The notes under the pieces were generated by a model. The model made no database searches. It was not told the origin of the DNA and saw nothing but the letters and a program-made list of their open reading frames with translations. This document shows positions 8,601-17,809 of a stretch of DNA of 64,000 bases, in pieces. Every line of letters begins with the position of its first letter. The first letter of the stretch is position 1. Location: positions 1 to 64,000 of the forward strand of contig JBAUID010000182.1 of NCBI GenBank assembly GCA_049680625.1. The letters are read 5' to 3'. Both the position numbers and the translations under genes were made by a program. The stretch comes from JAUIAI01 sp049680625 (lineage in GTDB: Bacteria > Pseudomonadota > Gammaproteobacteria > Burkholderiales > Burkholderiaceae_E).

Positions 8601-10046
8601 TCAGCCGAAACTACCGGCCCGCCACGGCGGGCTCCACGGCCCGTACGAGCCCTTGGCTGTGATCAGCCGCACTTTCTGGCTACGCACGACGTCGTCGTAT
8701 ATTTTTTTCGGGTCCCAGTCTTCAGTTATCAAAGCTGTTAATTCTTCAATTAGCGCTGCATGCTGTGGCTCGTCAATCAGGTCGTGGAACTCGTCGGGGT
8801 CAGCGACTAAATCGAAAAGCTCACTGCGTTCACGGTAGTAATAGTTCAGCTTGTAACGCCCGCGACGAATCATGCGCCCAACGGTAGTTACCCCGTGACC
8901 TTCGTACTCTGCCAGTACGGTGCCTTCACTTTCTTTCGCCTGCCCTGTTAGTAACGGGAGCAAGCTGTCGCCGTCAGTATAGGCATCATCCGCACCCGCG
9001 ATATCGAGCAAGGTTGAGGTGACATCCAACAAAGACGTTATCTGGGTGAAGCGACTACCGGGTTGAATTTTTTCTGGCCAGTTCACGATCAATGGTATTC
9101 GAACCGACGGGTCGTAGAAACTGCATTTATACCAAAGACCGTGGCGACCGAGCATTTCGCCATGGTCGGATACATAAATAATAATAGTGTTGTCTGCCAG
9201 GCCGTTGGCCTGCAGGCTGTCGAGCATGACGCCAATCTGCTCGTCAGCATATTCCACCAGACCGTAATAAGCCGCTTTAGCCTTGCGTGCCTGCTCTGGC
9301 GGAATATTGTCACAATCGAAAAACTTTCTAAGGTTTTTATTCTGCGGATGCTGCGATTCGAGATGTCCGTCAGGAATATGCGGCAGGTCAACTTTATCGA
9401 GATAGTAGTGGTACAGCTCAGGGCGAACAATAAACGGGAAGTGCGGCGAGAAAATTGCCGCGCATAAGACCCAGGGCTGCTCTTTTCGTTCGGGTTCGCT
9501 CAGGTAACGGGTTACCCGGGACGTCACTTCTTCATCGTAATCAAGGTGCAGGTAGTTGCCGGGCCCCGGCTGTTCCATCAGGCGCTTACGCATAATTACC
9601 CCACTGGCCGGAATACCCGTATCCCAATCGGGCAGGCTGCCACTGATTCGGCCTGAACCGTGAATGTCCGGCATGATGCGCCGCTTAAAACCGTGCAATT
9701 GGTCCGGGCCGATAAAATGCATTTTGCCGGCGAGGCAGGTTTCGTAGCCGGCGGCATTCAATCGGTGGGCCCAGGTTGGCACCTCGGAACCCAATGGCAG
9801 TGAATTATCCCAGCAGCCATTACGGTACAAATGTTGACCGGTCATGAATGAGGTGCGCGATGTGACGCACAACGGCGAATTGCAATATGCGTTCTCGAAG
9901 GTTGCGCCACCTTGAGCCAGTCGTTGCAGATTCGGGGTTCGCACCAGGGAGTCGCCATAAGGGTTTGAAACCAGTGGGTCGTGCTCATCCGCCATAATGA
10001 TCAGAATATTGGGCTTTTTGTTCGATGGGGCGAGGGTTTGGCTCAT
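8601..10046 (-). CDS. Sulfatase (type I, CVTSR core)
   Basis: A 481-residue sulfatase of the alkaline-phosphatase superfamily, which cleaves sulfate esters with a formylglycine made from the active-site Cys. The Cys is C60 in LCVTSRTSFMTG, where Thr replaces the usual Pro of C-x-P-S-R. Metal ligands are expected in MADEHD (about 18-23) and SDHGEML (about 290). The stretch from GYETCLAGKMHF to LHGF and the DHGEMLGRHGLWYK region resemble choline-sulfatase-like members. There is no signal peptide, so it is probably cytoplasmic and acts on an imported small molecule. Its ATG overlaps the stop of the upstream GMC gene in ATGA (10043-10046), so the two are translationally coupled. No sulfatase-activating enzyme lies in the window. 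Confidence 0.9.
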   Translation of the reverse strand: MSQTLAPSNKKPNILIIMADEHDPLVSNPYGDSLVRTPNLQRLAQGGATFENAYCNSPLCVTSRTSFMTGQHLYRNGCWDNSLPLGSEVPTWAHRLNAAGYETCLAGKMHFIGPDQLHGFKRRIMPDIHGSGRISGSLPDWDTGIPASGVIMRKRLMEQPGPGNYLHLDYDEEVTSRVTRYLSEPERKEQPWVLCAAIFSPHFPFIVRPELYHYYLDKVDLPHIPDGHLESQHPQNKNLRKFFDCDNIPPEQARKAKAAYYGLVEYADEQIGVMLDSLQANGLADNTIIIYVSDHGEMLGRHGLWYKCSFYDPSVRIPLIVNWPEKIQPGSRFTQITSLLDVTSTLLDIAGADDAYTDGDSLLPLLTGQAKESEGTVLAEYEGHGVTTVGRMIRRGRYKLNYYYRERSELFDLVADPDEFHDLIDEPQHAALIEELTALITEDWDPKKIYDDVVRSQKVRLITAKGSYGPWSPPWRAGSFG

Positions 10047-11671
10047 GGCAGAATTTCTCCGGTCAAAATAGCAGCGCCGCGTTCGGCGATCATAATGGTG
10101 GCGGCATTGGTATTGGTTGACACCATCGCGGGCATTGCCGACGCATCAATTACCCTGAGCGAACGCACACCGTTCACCCTTAAAAACGGGTCGAGCACGG
10201 CGGATCGATCACTACCCATACGACAAGTAGCGCTGGGGTGAAAGACCGTACCGCCGTTTTTTCTTGTGTAGTCTTCCAGTTGGGCGTCAGTTGTCACATC
10301 CTTACCCGGCAGGAATTCGCTATCAACATATCGACTAAACGCCGGTTGGGCGTAAATGTCGCGCAGCACTTTTATACCATCGACTAAGGTGCGAATATCA
10401 TGCGGCTCAGTCAGGTAGTTGCTGGTGATTCGGGGCAAAGCTAATGGGTCATTTGAACGCGCCATAACAGTGCCGCGCGAATCAGGGCGACACTGGCTCA
10501 CCGATGCAGAAAACCCGGCAAAATCATGCATCGGAGAGCCCGGTTTATCCACCGACAACGGCATAACGTTCAATAAAATATCAGGCTCAGCATCACGCGC
10601 CTGGGCAGAACGCAAGACCCCGCCGACCTGGCCGGCGCCAACGGTTAACGGGCCGCGCTGGTTCACCAACCACTGCCAGCCCATCGCAGCCAACCGCAAC
10701 GGGTTACGGACATCGCGGTTAAGCGACTGGCCGTCATTCATCTTGACCATGACTCTGATCTGGTAGTGGTCCTGGAGATTGGCACCCACCTCGGGGGAAT
10801 CTACCCTGGCCTGAATACCAACCCGCTCAAGCTCAGCTGCCGGCCCAATACCCGACAGTTGTAGCAGATGCGGGGACTGCAAAGCACCAGCACTCAGGAT
10901 GACCTCGCTGCTTGCCGATATCTTTTCGGTGGCACCCTTTGCCAGCAACTCAACCCCGGTTGCGATATCACCTTCCAGGAGGACACGGCTGACATGGGTA
11001 TTTGGTCTGACCGTGAGATTCGGCCGGCTGAGTACCTCTGGGGACAAAAACGCATCAGCAGCGCTGCATCGCCATCGACCACGGATGGTCAGTTGATAAG
11101 GCCCGACACCACGATCGCTTTCACCGTTGAAGTCCGGGTTGTAGTCATACCCGGCCTGCTGCCCGGCATCGAGCCAATGCTGACAATGCGGGTGATCATT
11201 GCGTAAGTTCGAGACACCTAACTCACCACCCAGCCCATGAAAAGGCGTCGGCGCCCCGCTGTATTGTTCCGACCGGGTGAACATCGGTAAAACACTGTTG
11301 TAATCCCAACCCGTTGCGCCTGCCCGAGCCCATTGATCAAAATCACTTTTCAGACCACGGATATATAACAAGCCATTAATTGCACTCGACCCACCGATTG
11401 TCCTTCCCCTGGGCCAGCCAATCACTCGGCCGCCGGTCTCTTGCTGTGGTTCAGTGGGAAACTGCCAGGTAAACCGCGGATCGTAAATGCTTCGAAAATA
11501 TCCAACCGGTAAGCGCAACCAGAAATGGCGGCTGAAATCACCGGATTCAATTAGTAAGACACGGATCCGTTCGTCCGCTGAAAGACGATTTGCTAACAGG
11601 CAGCCCGCGGAGCCTGCGCCGACGATTACATAGTCGTAACTGCTGTTGTTGTCATTGTTTTTCTTAGTCAT
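10043..11671 (-). CDS. GMC-family FAD-dependent alcohol oxidoreductase
   Basis: A 542-residue flavoenzyme of the glucose-methanol-choline family, which oxidises alcohols to aldehydes. The FAD-binding GAGSAG lies at about residues 17-22, the second GMC signature GRTIGGSSAINGL at about 90-102, and the catalytic C-terminal pair is His in VFHPSATCRMG and Asn in STNTNAATIMIAE. It resembles the alcohol-dehydrogenase branch more than strict BetA choline dehydrogenase. It is the first gene of a two-gene unit with the sulfatase at 8601 (ATGA overlap), so the alcohol freed by the sulfatase is the likely substrate; this is inference. The unit is divergent from the ROK regulator with about 100 bases between them, so it may share control. 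A second GMC gene is at 56739. Confidence 0.9.
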   Translation of the reverse strand: MTKKNNDNNSSYDYVIVGAGSAGCLLANRLSADERIRVLLIESGDFSRHFWLRLPVGYFRSIYDPRFTWQFPTEPQQETGGRVIGWPRGRTIGGSSAINGLLYIRGLKSDFDQWARAGATGWDYNSVLPMFTRSEQYSGAPTPFHGLGGELGVSNLRNDHPHCQHWLDAGQQAGYDYNPDFNGESDRGVGPYQLTIRGRWRCSAADAFLSPEVLSRPNLTVRPNTHVSRVLLEGDIATGVELLAKGATEKISASSEVILSAGALQSPHLLQLSGIGPAAELERVGIQARVDSPEVGANLQDHYQIRVMVKMNDGQSLNRDVRNPLRLAAMGWQWLVNQRGPLTVGAGQVGGVLRSAQARDAEPDILLNVMPLSVDKPGSPMHDFAGFSASVSQCRPDSRGTVMARSNDPLALPRITSNYLTEPHDIRTLVDGIKVLRDIYAQPAFSRYVDSEFLPGKDVTTDAQLEDYTRKNGGTVFHPSATCRMGSDRSAVLDPFLRVNGVRSLRVIDASAMPAMVSTNTNAATIMIAERGAAILTGEILP

Positions 11672-11739
11672 GGTCTCAATTCTAAATTAGTAGCAATACA
11701 CATCCGAAAAAAAACGGAACTGCGATTCAGCGGAAAAAA

Positions 11740-11768
11740 TTGACACGATCTATCCAGCACTATATATA
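11740..11768 (+). promoter_or_regulatory. Sigma70-type promoter of the ROK-TRAP-sulfatase run
   Basis: A consensus -35 TTGACA (11740-11745) is followed after 17 bases by TATATA (11763-11768). The predicted transcription start falls about 6-8 bases downstream, that is at or next to ATG 11776. This suggests a leaderless message for the regulator. It overlaps the palindrome at 11768-11788, as expected for an autoregulated gene. Confidence 0.55.
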
Positions 11769-11788
11769 TTCACTAATGGTTAGTAAAT
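11768..11788. promoter_or_regulatory. Operator-like inverted repeat over the regulator start codon
   Basis: ATTCACTAA and TTAGTAAAT flank a TGG spacer; the arms pair at 8 of 9 positions. The site covers the end of the -10 box, the predicted transcription start and the ATG of the ROK gene. ROK repressors commonly bind AT-rich palindromes near their own promoter, so autoregulation is likely. A related TTAGTA stretch lies near 11686, close to the divergent GMC gene. Confidence 0.5.
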
Positions 11789-13212
11789 CAATTTCAACCG
11801 TCGATACCGGCAATACCGGTGGCGGCCCAGGCTTACTACGCAAGGTCCATCGCGCGATGGCTCTGCGAGAGTTGGCTCGCGAGCCAGGCGTCACGCGTGT
11901 AGACCTGGCCGGCCGACTAGGGCTGTCTTCAATGGCGGTTGGCCGTATTGTCCGAGAGCTCGAAGAGGCAGGGCTGGCCGGTGAAACCAATGAACCGGTG
12001 GCTATTAGCGGGCGCGGTCGACCGGCGGCCGGTTTGCAATTAAATGAAAGCGGTGCCTACGTTGTGAGCGCCGTCATCAGCGCGTTCTCTCAAGAGGTTA
12101 ACCTGCTGAATCTTCGCGGCGAGACTATTGCCTCAGAAGCTGTCAACGCCCCAAACCTGTCACACGGCCCAGCCACAATCGGTGTCTTTTGTAAGGCGAT
12201 TAAGCGCCTGATTCGTCAGTCTCAAATTGATGCGAACCGGGTGACTGGTGCCGGCTTTGCCGTTGCAGCCAGTGTAGACGCAGAGCAGAACAAAGTAACC
12301 GGGGGCGGCTACCTCGGTTGGTCCGCCTTCGATCTGGGTAGACTCGCCCATCAGGCCCTGAACCTGCCAGTAACGGTAAACAATATTGCGGACGCACTGT
12401 TGCGTGCCGAAACCTTTGTCGGCTGCGCACGCGAATCACAATCTGCGGTGTTGATTCATAGCTCGACCATTCTGGGCGCCAGCTTTTCCTCCAAAGGTCA
12501 TTTGGTTCCAGGCGCAAGCTTTCAGGCCGGCATGATTGGTCATTTTCCGATGCGCCCAACCCGATTAACGTGCAGCTGCGGCTCATCGGACTGCCTGAAC
12601 TGCACGGCGTCAGGTTGGGCTATCCTGACCCGGTTGGGTTTGCTTGATTCAAAGCAATACCAGCTAACGCAAATACACGAATACTCCCGGCTTATTCGCT
12701 TACTGGTTGCCGAACCGTCAGCAGTGCCCGGCGATAGAAACAGACCAGTCCCCCCGGCCCCGTCTGCAGGTGATTTGCAATCGATCACCCGAGGACAGAT
12801 CAACCGGCTGTCTCGTGACGCCGGGGCAACACTGGCCAAAGGCCTACGGTATCTGGAACTTACCCTCGACCCAGACCTGATTATTCTGGCCGGGCCACTG
12901 TCGACGCAGAACGCCTATTTTGAAGGGGTTGCGAAAGGTTTAAGTGAGTCTGATTCACGCAAATCTGGTTTAGTCGAATCTCATAACAACAAATTCGGCG
13001 GCAACCAAAAACTGGTTCGCGGGAAATTTTCGACCGCTTACGCTGCCGGAATTATTGCATTGCTTGATACGGCGTATTCACCAACGCTCGATATCGAACG
13101 CCTTACCCAGCCAGGCCCACTAAGCAACTCGCGGATCGGGCCACAATCTGATCGACGCCCCGGTTCGAATATCGGGTCGAATATCGGCAAACGCCGGAGT
13201 CAACATGAGTAA
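11776..13212 (+). CDS. ROK-family transcriptional regulator
   Basis: A 478-residue repressor of the ROK family. The N-terminal winged helix-turn-helix spans about residues 20-75 (RKVHRAMALRELAREPGV, LAGRLGLSSMAVGRIVRELE). The ROK domain carries the zinc-binding cysteines in TCSCGSSDCLNC at about 268-279. The sugar-kinase phosphate loop DxGxT is not conserved (VVSAVISAFSQEV), so this is a sensor and not a kinase. A TTG at 11740 would extend the frame, but it is itself the -35 box, so ATG 11776 is chosen. It overlaps the TRAP permease start by 8 bases and probably heads an operon down to the sulfatase at 17810. Its ligand should be a sugar or small metabolite of the block. Confidence 0.88.
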   Translation: MVSKSISTVDTGNTGGGPGLLRKVHRAMALRELAREPGVTRVDLAGRLGLSSMAVGRIVRELEEAGLAGETNEPVAISGRGRPAAGLQLNESGAYVVSAVISAFSQEVNLLNLRGETIASEAVNAPNLSHGPATIGVFCKAIKRLIRQSQIDANRVTGAGFAVAASVDAEQNKVTGGGYLGWSAFDLGRLAHQALNLPVTVNNIADALLRAETFVGCARESQSAVLIHSSTILGASFSSKGHLVPGASFQAGMIGHFPMRPTRLTCSCGSSDCLNCTASGWAILTRLGLLDSKQYQLTQIHEYSRLIRLLVAEPSAVPGDRNRPVPPAPSAGDLQSITRGQINRLSRDAGATLAKGLRYLELTLDPDLIILAGPLSTQNAYFEGVAKGLSESDSRKSGLVESHNNKFGGNQKLVRGKFSTAYAAGIIALLDTAYSPTLDIERLTQPGPLSNSRIGPQSDRRPGSNIGSNIGKRRSQHE

Positions 13213-15079
13213 TTCGCCGATCGCACCATCCGCAACATTCCAAACTATATTTGTCGCCGTGGTTGCACTAACCCTGGCCGTATTCAGTTTGTATGGCGCT
13301 TATTTCGGTGTTTTTTCAGACATGATTCAACTACCGGCCCATATCGGTATGGTGCTGATGCTGGTATTTGGTCCGACCATGCTCAGTTGGGACACTGAAA
13401 CAAAGACCGGTACGCGCGTGATTGCCGCCCTGCTTTTTGTGACCTCAGTTGTGGTGATGGGCTATCACATCGTTTTCCATCAGGAAATTGCCGAACGTTA
13501 CGGCGAACTCACCCAGCTTGAAATGTACCTCGGGGTGGCAGCAATCGTCGTTTTACTCGAGGCGACCCGCCGGTCGATTGGTTGGGCCATTGTGATCCTG
13601 GCCATTGTGTTTTTACTGTACGCACTCTTTGGTAATGTGTTGCCCGGTATCGCAGGACACCGCGGATATTCTGTAGAACGCATTGTCTCTCAGCTGTATC
13701 TTGGCGGCGGCGGAATCTTCGGCACGCCACTGGCTGTCTCCGCAACCTTCGTGATTCTGATCGTCTTGTTTGGTGCCGTGCTGGAAAACTCTGGCGCCAG
13801 CAAAACGCTGATGGACATTGCCACCGGCATGACCGGAAAAATGCGCGGCGGCCCGGCAAAAGCGGCGGTCGTTGGCTCGAGCCTGATGGGTATGATTTCC
13901 GGTACTGCGGTGGCCAACGTACTGACAACCGGGACAATTTCAATACCGCTGATGCGGCGCAACGGCTATTCAGCGCAGTCTGCCGGCGCGGTTGAAGCGG
14001 TCGCTTCAACCGGCGGCCAGCTCATGCCCCCGGTGATGGGTGCCGCTGCTTTCCTGATGGCCGACATAACCAGTATTCCGTACTTCGATATTGCAGCCGC
14101 AGCATTGCTGCCGGCAATCATCTATTACGTTGTCTTGTTTGCGGTTGTCCACCTCGAAGCACTGAAGCTCAATATCAGCATTTTGCAAGACGACGATCTG
14201 CCATCAGCAACGCACGCGGTGATCTCGGGCGGGTACATGTTGTTATCAATGGTGATATTTGTATGGCTTCTGATTGACGGTTATTCAGTAATGTATGCGT
14301 CGTTTTGGGCCATTGTCGCAACTTTTTTGCTGAGCTTGATCAAGCGACAAACATGGCTGACCCCAGCCAAGCTGATGCAATCAGCCATCTCCGCGACTCA
14401 CGCAATTATTCCGGTCGCCACTGCCTGCGCAGCGGCCGGCATCATCATCGGCGTCATCACGATGACCGGGCTGGGGCTAAAGTTTTCATCACTTGTTGTC
14501 ACACTGTCCGGCGGTAACTTATTGCTTGCCCTGATCATGACCATGGCCGCCTCCCTCGTGCTTGGTATGGGGCTGCCAACCGCGGCTGCCTATATTCTTG
14601 TGGCAACGCTGGTAGCACCGGCCCTGGTCGAATTAGGGGTCAACCTGTTAGCCGCCCATTTGTTTGTCTTCTATTCAGCAATGTTGTCATCAATAACGCC
14701 ACCCGTTGCGTTAGCCGCTTATGCCGCCGCCGGCATCGCGAACAGCAATCCCTTTGGTATTGCCGTGCAGGCGTGTCGCTTCGGCATTGCGGCATTTCTC
14801 GTTCCCTATTTGTTCGCGTATAACCCGGCCTTGTTAGGTATCGACGCCAGCCCAACAATGGTGATTACCGCCGCACTAACGGCGATCGTTGGCGCCTTGT
14901 CGCTAGCGGTTGCGGTTCAGGGTTGGGCATTGAGACGTTTACATCTGATCGAGAGAGCCGGCTTTTTTATCGTTGCCGGCTTGATGATTTCAGCGGAATG
15001 GAAAACAGATTTGATTGGTATCGCCGTGTTAGCGGTACTCATTTATCTGCAGCGTCAAAACTGGCGCGCTGAGCGGTAA
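13205..15079 (+). CDS. TRAP transporter fused permease (TAXI type)
   Basis: A 624-residue inner-membrane protein joining the small (DctQ-like) and large (DctM-like) TRAP permease subunits, as usual for TAXI systems. It moves small organic anions into the cell with a cation gradient, fed by the binding protein encoded next. About 16-18 hydrophobic segments are visible. The DctM-type core includes GGGGIFGTPLAVSATF at about 160-175, AAVVGSSLMGMISGTAVANV at about 219-238, EAVASTGGQLMPPVMGAAAF at about 263-282, and the matching half with MGLPTAAAY. The ATG lies inside the last codons of the ROK gene (8-base overlap), which shows coupling. Confidence 0.92.
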   Translation: MSNSPIAPSATFQTIFVAVVALTLAVFSLYGAYFGVFSDMIQLPAHIGMVLMLVFGPTMLSWDTETKTGTRVIAALLFVTSVVVMGYHIVFHQEIAERYGELTQLEMYLGVAAIVVLLEATRRSIGWAIVILAIVFLLYALFGNVLPGIAGHRGYSVERIVSQLYLGGGGIFGTPLAVSATFVILIVLFGAVLENSGASKTLMDIATGMTGKMRGGPAKAAVVGSSLMGMISGTAVANVLTTGTISIPLMRRNGYSAQSAGAVEAVASTGGQLMPPVMGAAAFLMADITSIPYFDIAAAALLPAIIYYVVLFAVVHLEALKLNISILQDDDLPSATHAVISGGYMLLSMVIFVWLLIDGYSVMYASFWAIVATFLLSLIKRQTWLTPAKLMQSAISATHAIIPVATACAAAGIIIGVITMTGLGLKFSSLVVTLSGGNLLLALIMTMAASLVLGMGLPTAAAYILVATLVAPALVELGVNLLAAHLFVFYSAMLSSITPPVALAAYAAAGIANSNPFGIAVQACRFGIAAFLVPYLFAYNPALLGIDASPTMVITAALTAIVGALSLAVAVQGWALRRLHLIERAGFFIVAGLMISAEWKTDLIGIAVLAVLIYLQRQNWRAER

Positions 15080-15155
15080 ACGAAGTAGTTGAGCAAGTTG
15101 TAGACAGCAGTAAATACGGTAAAAACCGGCCAATCAGGCCACTGAGGAGATGAAA

Positions 15156-16157
15156 ATGAAATACATGAATAAACCGGTGAAAACAGCCTTACTTAAATTG
15201 GCTGCGGCACTTGCGCTGACACCGTTGACGGCGCAGGCAGCAGACGTCAATATTTCTATCGGAAGTTGCCCAGTGGGCTGCACTGCGTATACCTGGTCCG
15301 CCGGCATCGCCGACGTGGTTAACCGCAATGTCACAGGCGTGCGAATGACTGCTGAAGAAACCAAAGGTTATGTTGCTAACATCAAGCTATTGCAAAAAGG
15401 TGAACTCGAAGCCTCGATGGCCACTTCACTGTCGTCTTACGAAGCCTACACCGGCACGGGAAACTTCAAAGACGGCGAAAAAGGTCAGATCATGAGCTGG
15501 ATAGCGATTGCCCCGGTTGCCATGCATGTCATTACCCTGGCAGACAGTGGCGTCAAGACCCTGGCAGATCTGAAGGGCAAACGTATTGGCATGGGCCAGC
15601 CAGGCGGCACATCAATGCTCGATGCCAACGCATTTATGGAAACACTGGGGCTGAAAGCTGATACCGATTTCAAACCGTTCCGCGTTCGATTGGGCAATAT
15701 GGTGTCCATGCTGGCTGATGGCAATCTGGACGTCGCACTCTGGAACGGTAGTTTCCCATTGCCACCAGTCAAGAAGTTAACGGCACAACGCAAAATCAAT
15801 CTGATCCCAATTTCTGACGGCGTATACACAAAACACAATGCCGCTTACGCACCCTACTTTCGGGTCTCAATCCCCGGTAAGCTTTACGACGGTGTTGACA
15901 ACCCAACCCCAAGCTTTGGCCTGGCCAACGGCATGGTTATCCAGAAAAAGATCCCCGACGAATTGGTTTACAACATGACCAAAGCGATCTTCGAAAACCT
16001 GGACAAACTTAAAGGTGTTCACCCGGCATTTGGCAAAGTGAATAAAGACACCGTGCTAAACGGTTTTGGTGCCCCGCTTCACCCCGGTGCGCTGAAGTAC
16101 TACCGCGAAATTGGTGTCACCGGCATCGAAGACTTCGTCAAGCGAACGAGTAAGTAA
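15156..16157 (+). CDS. TAXI-family TRAP transporter solute-binding protein
   Basis: A 333-residue periplasmic binding protein that captures the substrate of the TRAP permease at 13205. A signal peptide is clear: a lysine-rich start, a hydrophobic run ALLKLAAALALTPL, and a cleavage site at AQA-AD near residue 27. The mature part has the TAXI layout (IGSCPVGCTAYTWSAG, IADVVNR, IGMGQPGGTSMLDANAF). Two cysteines five residues apart near the mature N-terminus could pair. ATG 15150 is possible, but it directly abuts the GAGGAG ribosome-binding site; ATG 15156 has normal spacing. The ligand cannot be read from sequence; the flanking sulfatases suggest a sulfate ester or its product. Confidence 0.9.
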   Translation: MKYMNKPVKTALLKLAAALALTPLTAQAADVNISIGSCPVGCTAYTWSAGIADVVNRNVTGVRMTAEETKGYVANIKLLQKGELEASMATSLSSYEAYTGTGNFKDGEKGQIMSWIAIAPVAMHVITLADSGVKTLADLKGKRIGMGQPGGTSMLDANAFMETLGLKADTDFKPFRVRLGNMVSMLADGNLDVALWNGSFPLPPVKKLTAQRKINLIPISDGVYTKHNAAYAPYFRVSIPGKLYDGVDNPTPSFGLANGMVIQKKIPDELVYNMTKAIFENLDKLKGVHPAFGKVNKDTVLNGFGAPLHPGALKYYREIGVTGIEDFVKRTSK

Positions 16158-16211
16158 TTTAGTCAGTTACGACAATCGCCACAGCCACTCTTAACCTGAC
16201 CTGACCTGCCC

Positions 16212-17732
16212 ATGAGCCAGCAACCAAATATCGTTCTTATCATGACCGACCAGCAACGTGCCGACACTGTTGGTGCGCTTGGCTGGCCATGGGCCCAGAC
16301 CCCAAATCTGGACAAACTCGCTAAAAGTGGCACATCATTTACAAATTGTTTTGTGACGTCACCGGTATGCGTCGCATCAAGAGCCAGTTTGTTCAATGGC
16401 GTCTATCCGCATAGCACCAATATCTACAGTAACTTTGAGCCCTGGGAACCGAACTGGGTCAGCTGGCTGGCTGATGCGGGATATCACTGCGTCAATATTG
16501 GCAAAATGCATATCAATCCATACGATGCGTCGGGTGGATTCCATCAGCGTTTTGTTGTGGAAAACAAAGATCGCCCGCTTTTTCTTGATGAACACGAGCG
16601 AGCGTTCTACGATGAATGGGATAAAGCGATTAAAGCTCATGGCTTGATTAAGCCGTCCCGATACACCCGGGTAGCCAAAGACCCGGAACTCTTCGCCAAA
16701 GCACTGGGTTGCTTTGAATGGGAACTTGATGAGTCCCTGCATCCCGATACTTTTGTTGGTCAGACAGCTAATTGGTGGCTGGACGAGCGCAAAGCAGAAT
16801 CGCCCTTCTTTTTGCAAATTGGTTTTCCTGGCCCCCACCCACCGTACGACCCCCCCAAGAGATGGCTAGACCAATACGGTGACGTCGACATGCCGTTTGG
16901 TCCGGTCAGCGCAGAAGAGTTGGCTGGCCAGCCATCAATGCATGCCCACTTACGCAACACAATGAAGCGGTTCAATATCGACTCGGTTGCCTGGCGAGAT
17001 GGTCTCAGTACTGATGAGTTAAAACGTATCTGGCGGCATTACCTGGCGAATGTCTCACTGATTGATCATCAAGTGGGACAGTTGATAACCACTCTGGAAA
17101 AACGCGGCGTCGCAGACAATACCGTCATCTTGTTCAGTTCTGATCACGCAGACGCGCTCGGTGAGCACGGACACATCCAAAAGTGGACTATGTACGACAG
17201 CGTCACCCGAGTGCCGTTGATATGCCGTTTGCCATCCGCATTGAATTCGGGTTCACCAACCGGTGTTCAGTGTCATGATCAAGTGCAATTGATGGATCTT
17301 GCATCCACGATTGTCGAACTGGCCGGCATTGACGTGCCGAGTAACTGGGAGGCGCGATCACTAATGCCAATGCTGGCTCATGGCTCCTGGGAGGCCGCAA
17401 CCGGTAGTGACCAAGACAAACCGAAAGCACCGCGCCCATATGCCTATGCAGAGCTTGGGCGTGATCACATCCAATCCTCGGCAGAACACTTGATCATGCG
17501 CCGGAATGATGAATTCAAAGTTGTCATTTACCCGGGAACGGCCGAGGGAGAACTGTATGAATTACAAGAAGACCCTGGCGAGACGAACAACTTGTGGAAC
17601 AACCCGAAGTGGCGCACCCGGCGAGACCAGGCCGTGAGTGAAATACTGGAATGGTCAGTCTTGGGTTCGTACAAAGCCCATCGCCAACCGACCCCTAAGC
17701 CACAGGCTCCAATGTCAATCGGCAAACCATAA
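16212..17732 (+). CDS. Sulfatase (type I, CVASR core)
   Basis: A 506-residue sulfatase without signal peptide. The formylglycine-forming Cys is C53 in VCVASRASLFNG, with Ala in place of the usual Pro. Metal ligands are expected at D13 and Q14 in MTDQQR and in SSDHADALGEHG (about 315). A third catalytic region lies at GFPGPHPPYDPP. The second metal segment reads DHADALGEHG and not the common DHGDMLGEHG, a small departure. It lies 54 bases after the TAXI binding protein and 77 before the next sulfatase, all on the same strand, so it is part of the ROK-controlled run. It is related to arylsulfatase or phosphonate-monoester-hydrolase-type members; the substrate is unknown. Confidence 0.9.
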   Translation: MSQQPNIVLIMTDQQRADTVGALGWPWAQTPNLDKLAKSGTSFTNCFVTSPVCVASRASLFNGVYPHSTNIYSNFEPWEPNWVSWLADAGYHCVNIGKMHINPYDASGGFHQRFVVENKDRPLFLDEHERAFYDEWDKAIKAHGLIKPSRYTRVAKDPELFAKALGCFEWELDESLHPDTFVGQTANWWLDERKAESPFFLQIGFPGPHPPYDPPKRWLDQYGDVDMPFGPVSAEELAGQPSMHAHLRNTMKRFNIDSVAWRDGLSTDELKRIWRHYLANVSLIDHQVGQLITTLEKRGVADNTVILFSSDHADALGEHGHIQKWTMYDSVTRVPLICRLPSALNSGSPTGVQCHDQVQLMDLASTIVELAGIDVPSNWEARSLMPMLAHGSWEAATGSDQDKPKAPRPYAYAELGRDHIQSSAEHLIMRRNDEFKVVIYPGTAEGELYELQEDPGETNNLWNNPKWRTRRDQAVSEILEWSVLGSYKAHRQPTPKPQAPMSIGKP

Positions 17733-17809
17733 TCGCCAAACCTTAATCGCCAAACTCCCAGAACATCAAAATCGATACAGCAACACAAAAAAATTACGGA
17801 GCTTAAAAA

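Noticed and set aside
15080..15149. GGCC-AATCA-GGCC as an intrinsic terminator between TRAP permease and binding protein
   Set aside because: The stem has only four base pairs and no T run, and the genes are in one functional unit.
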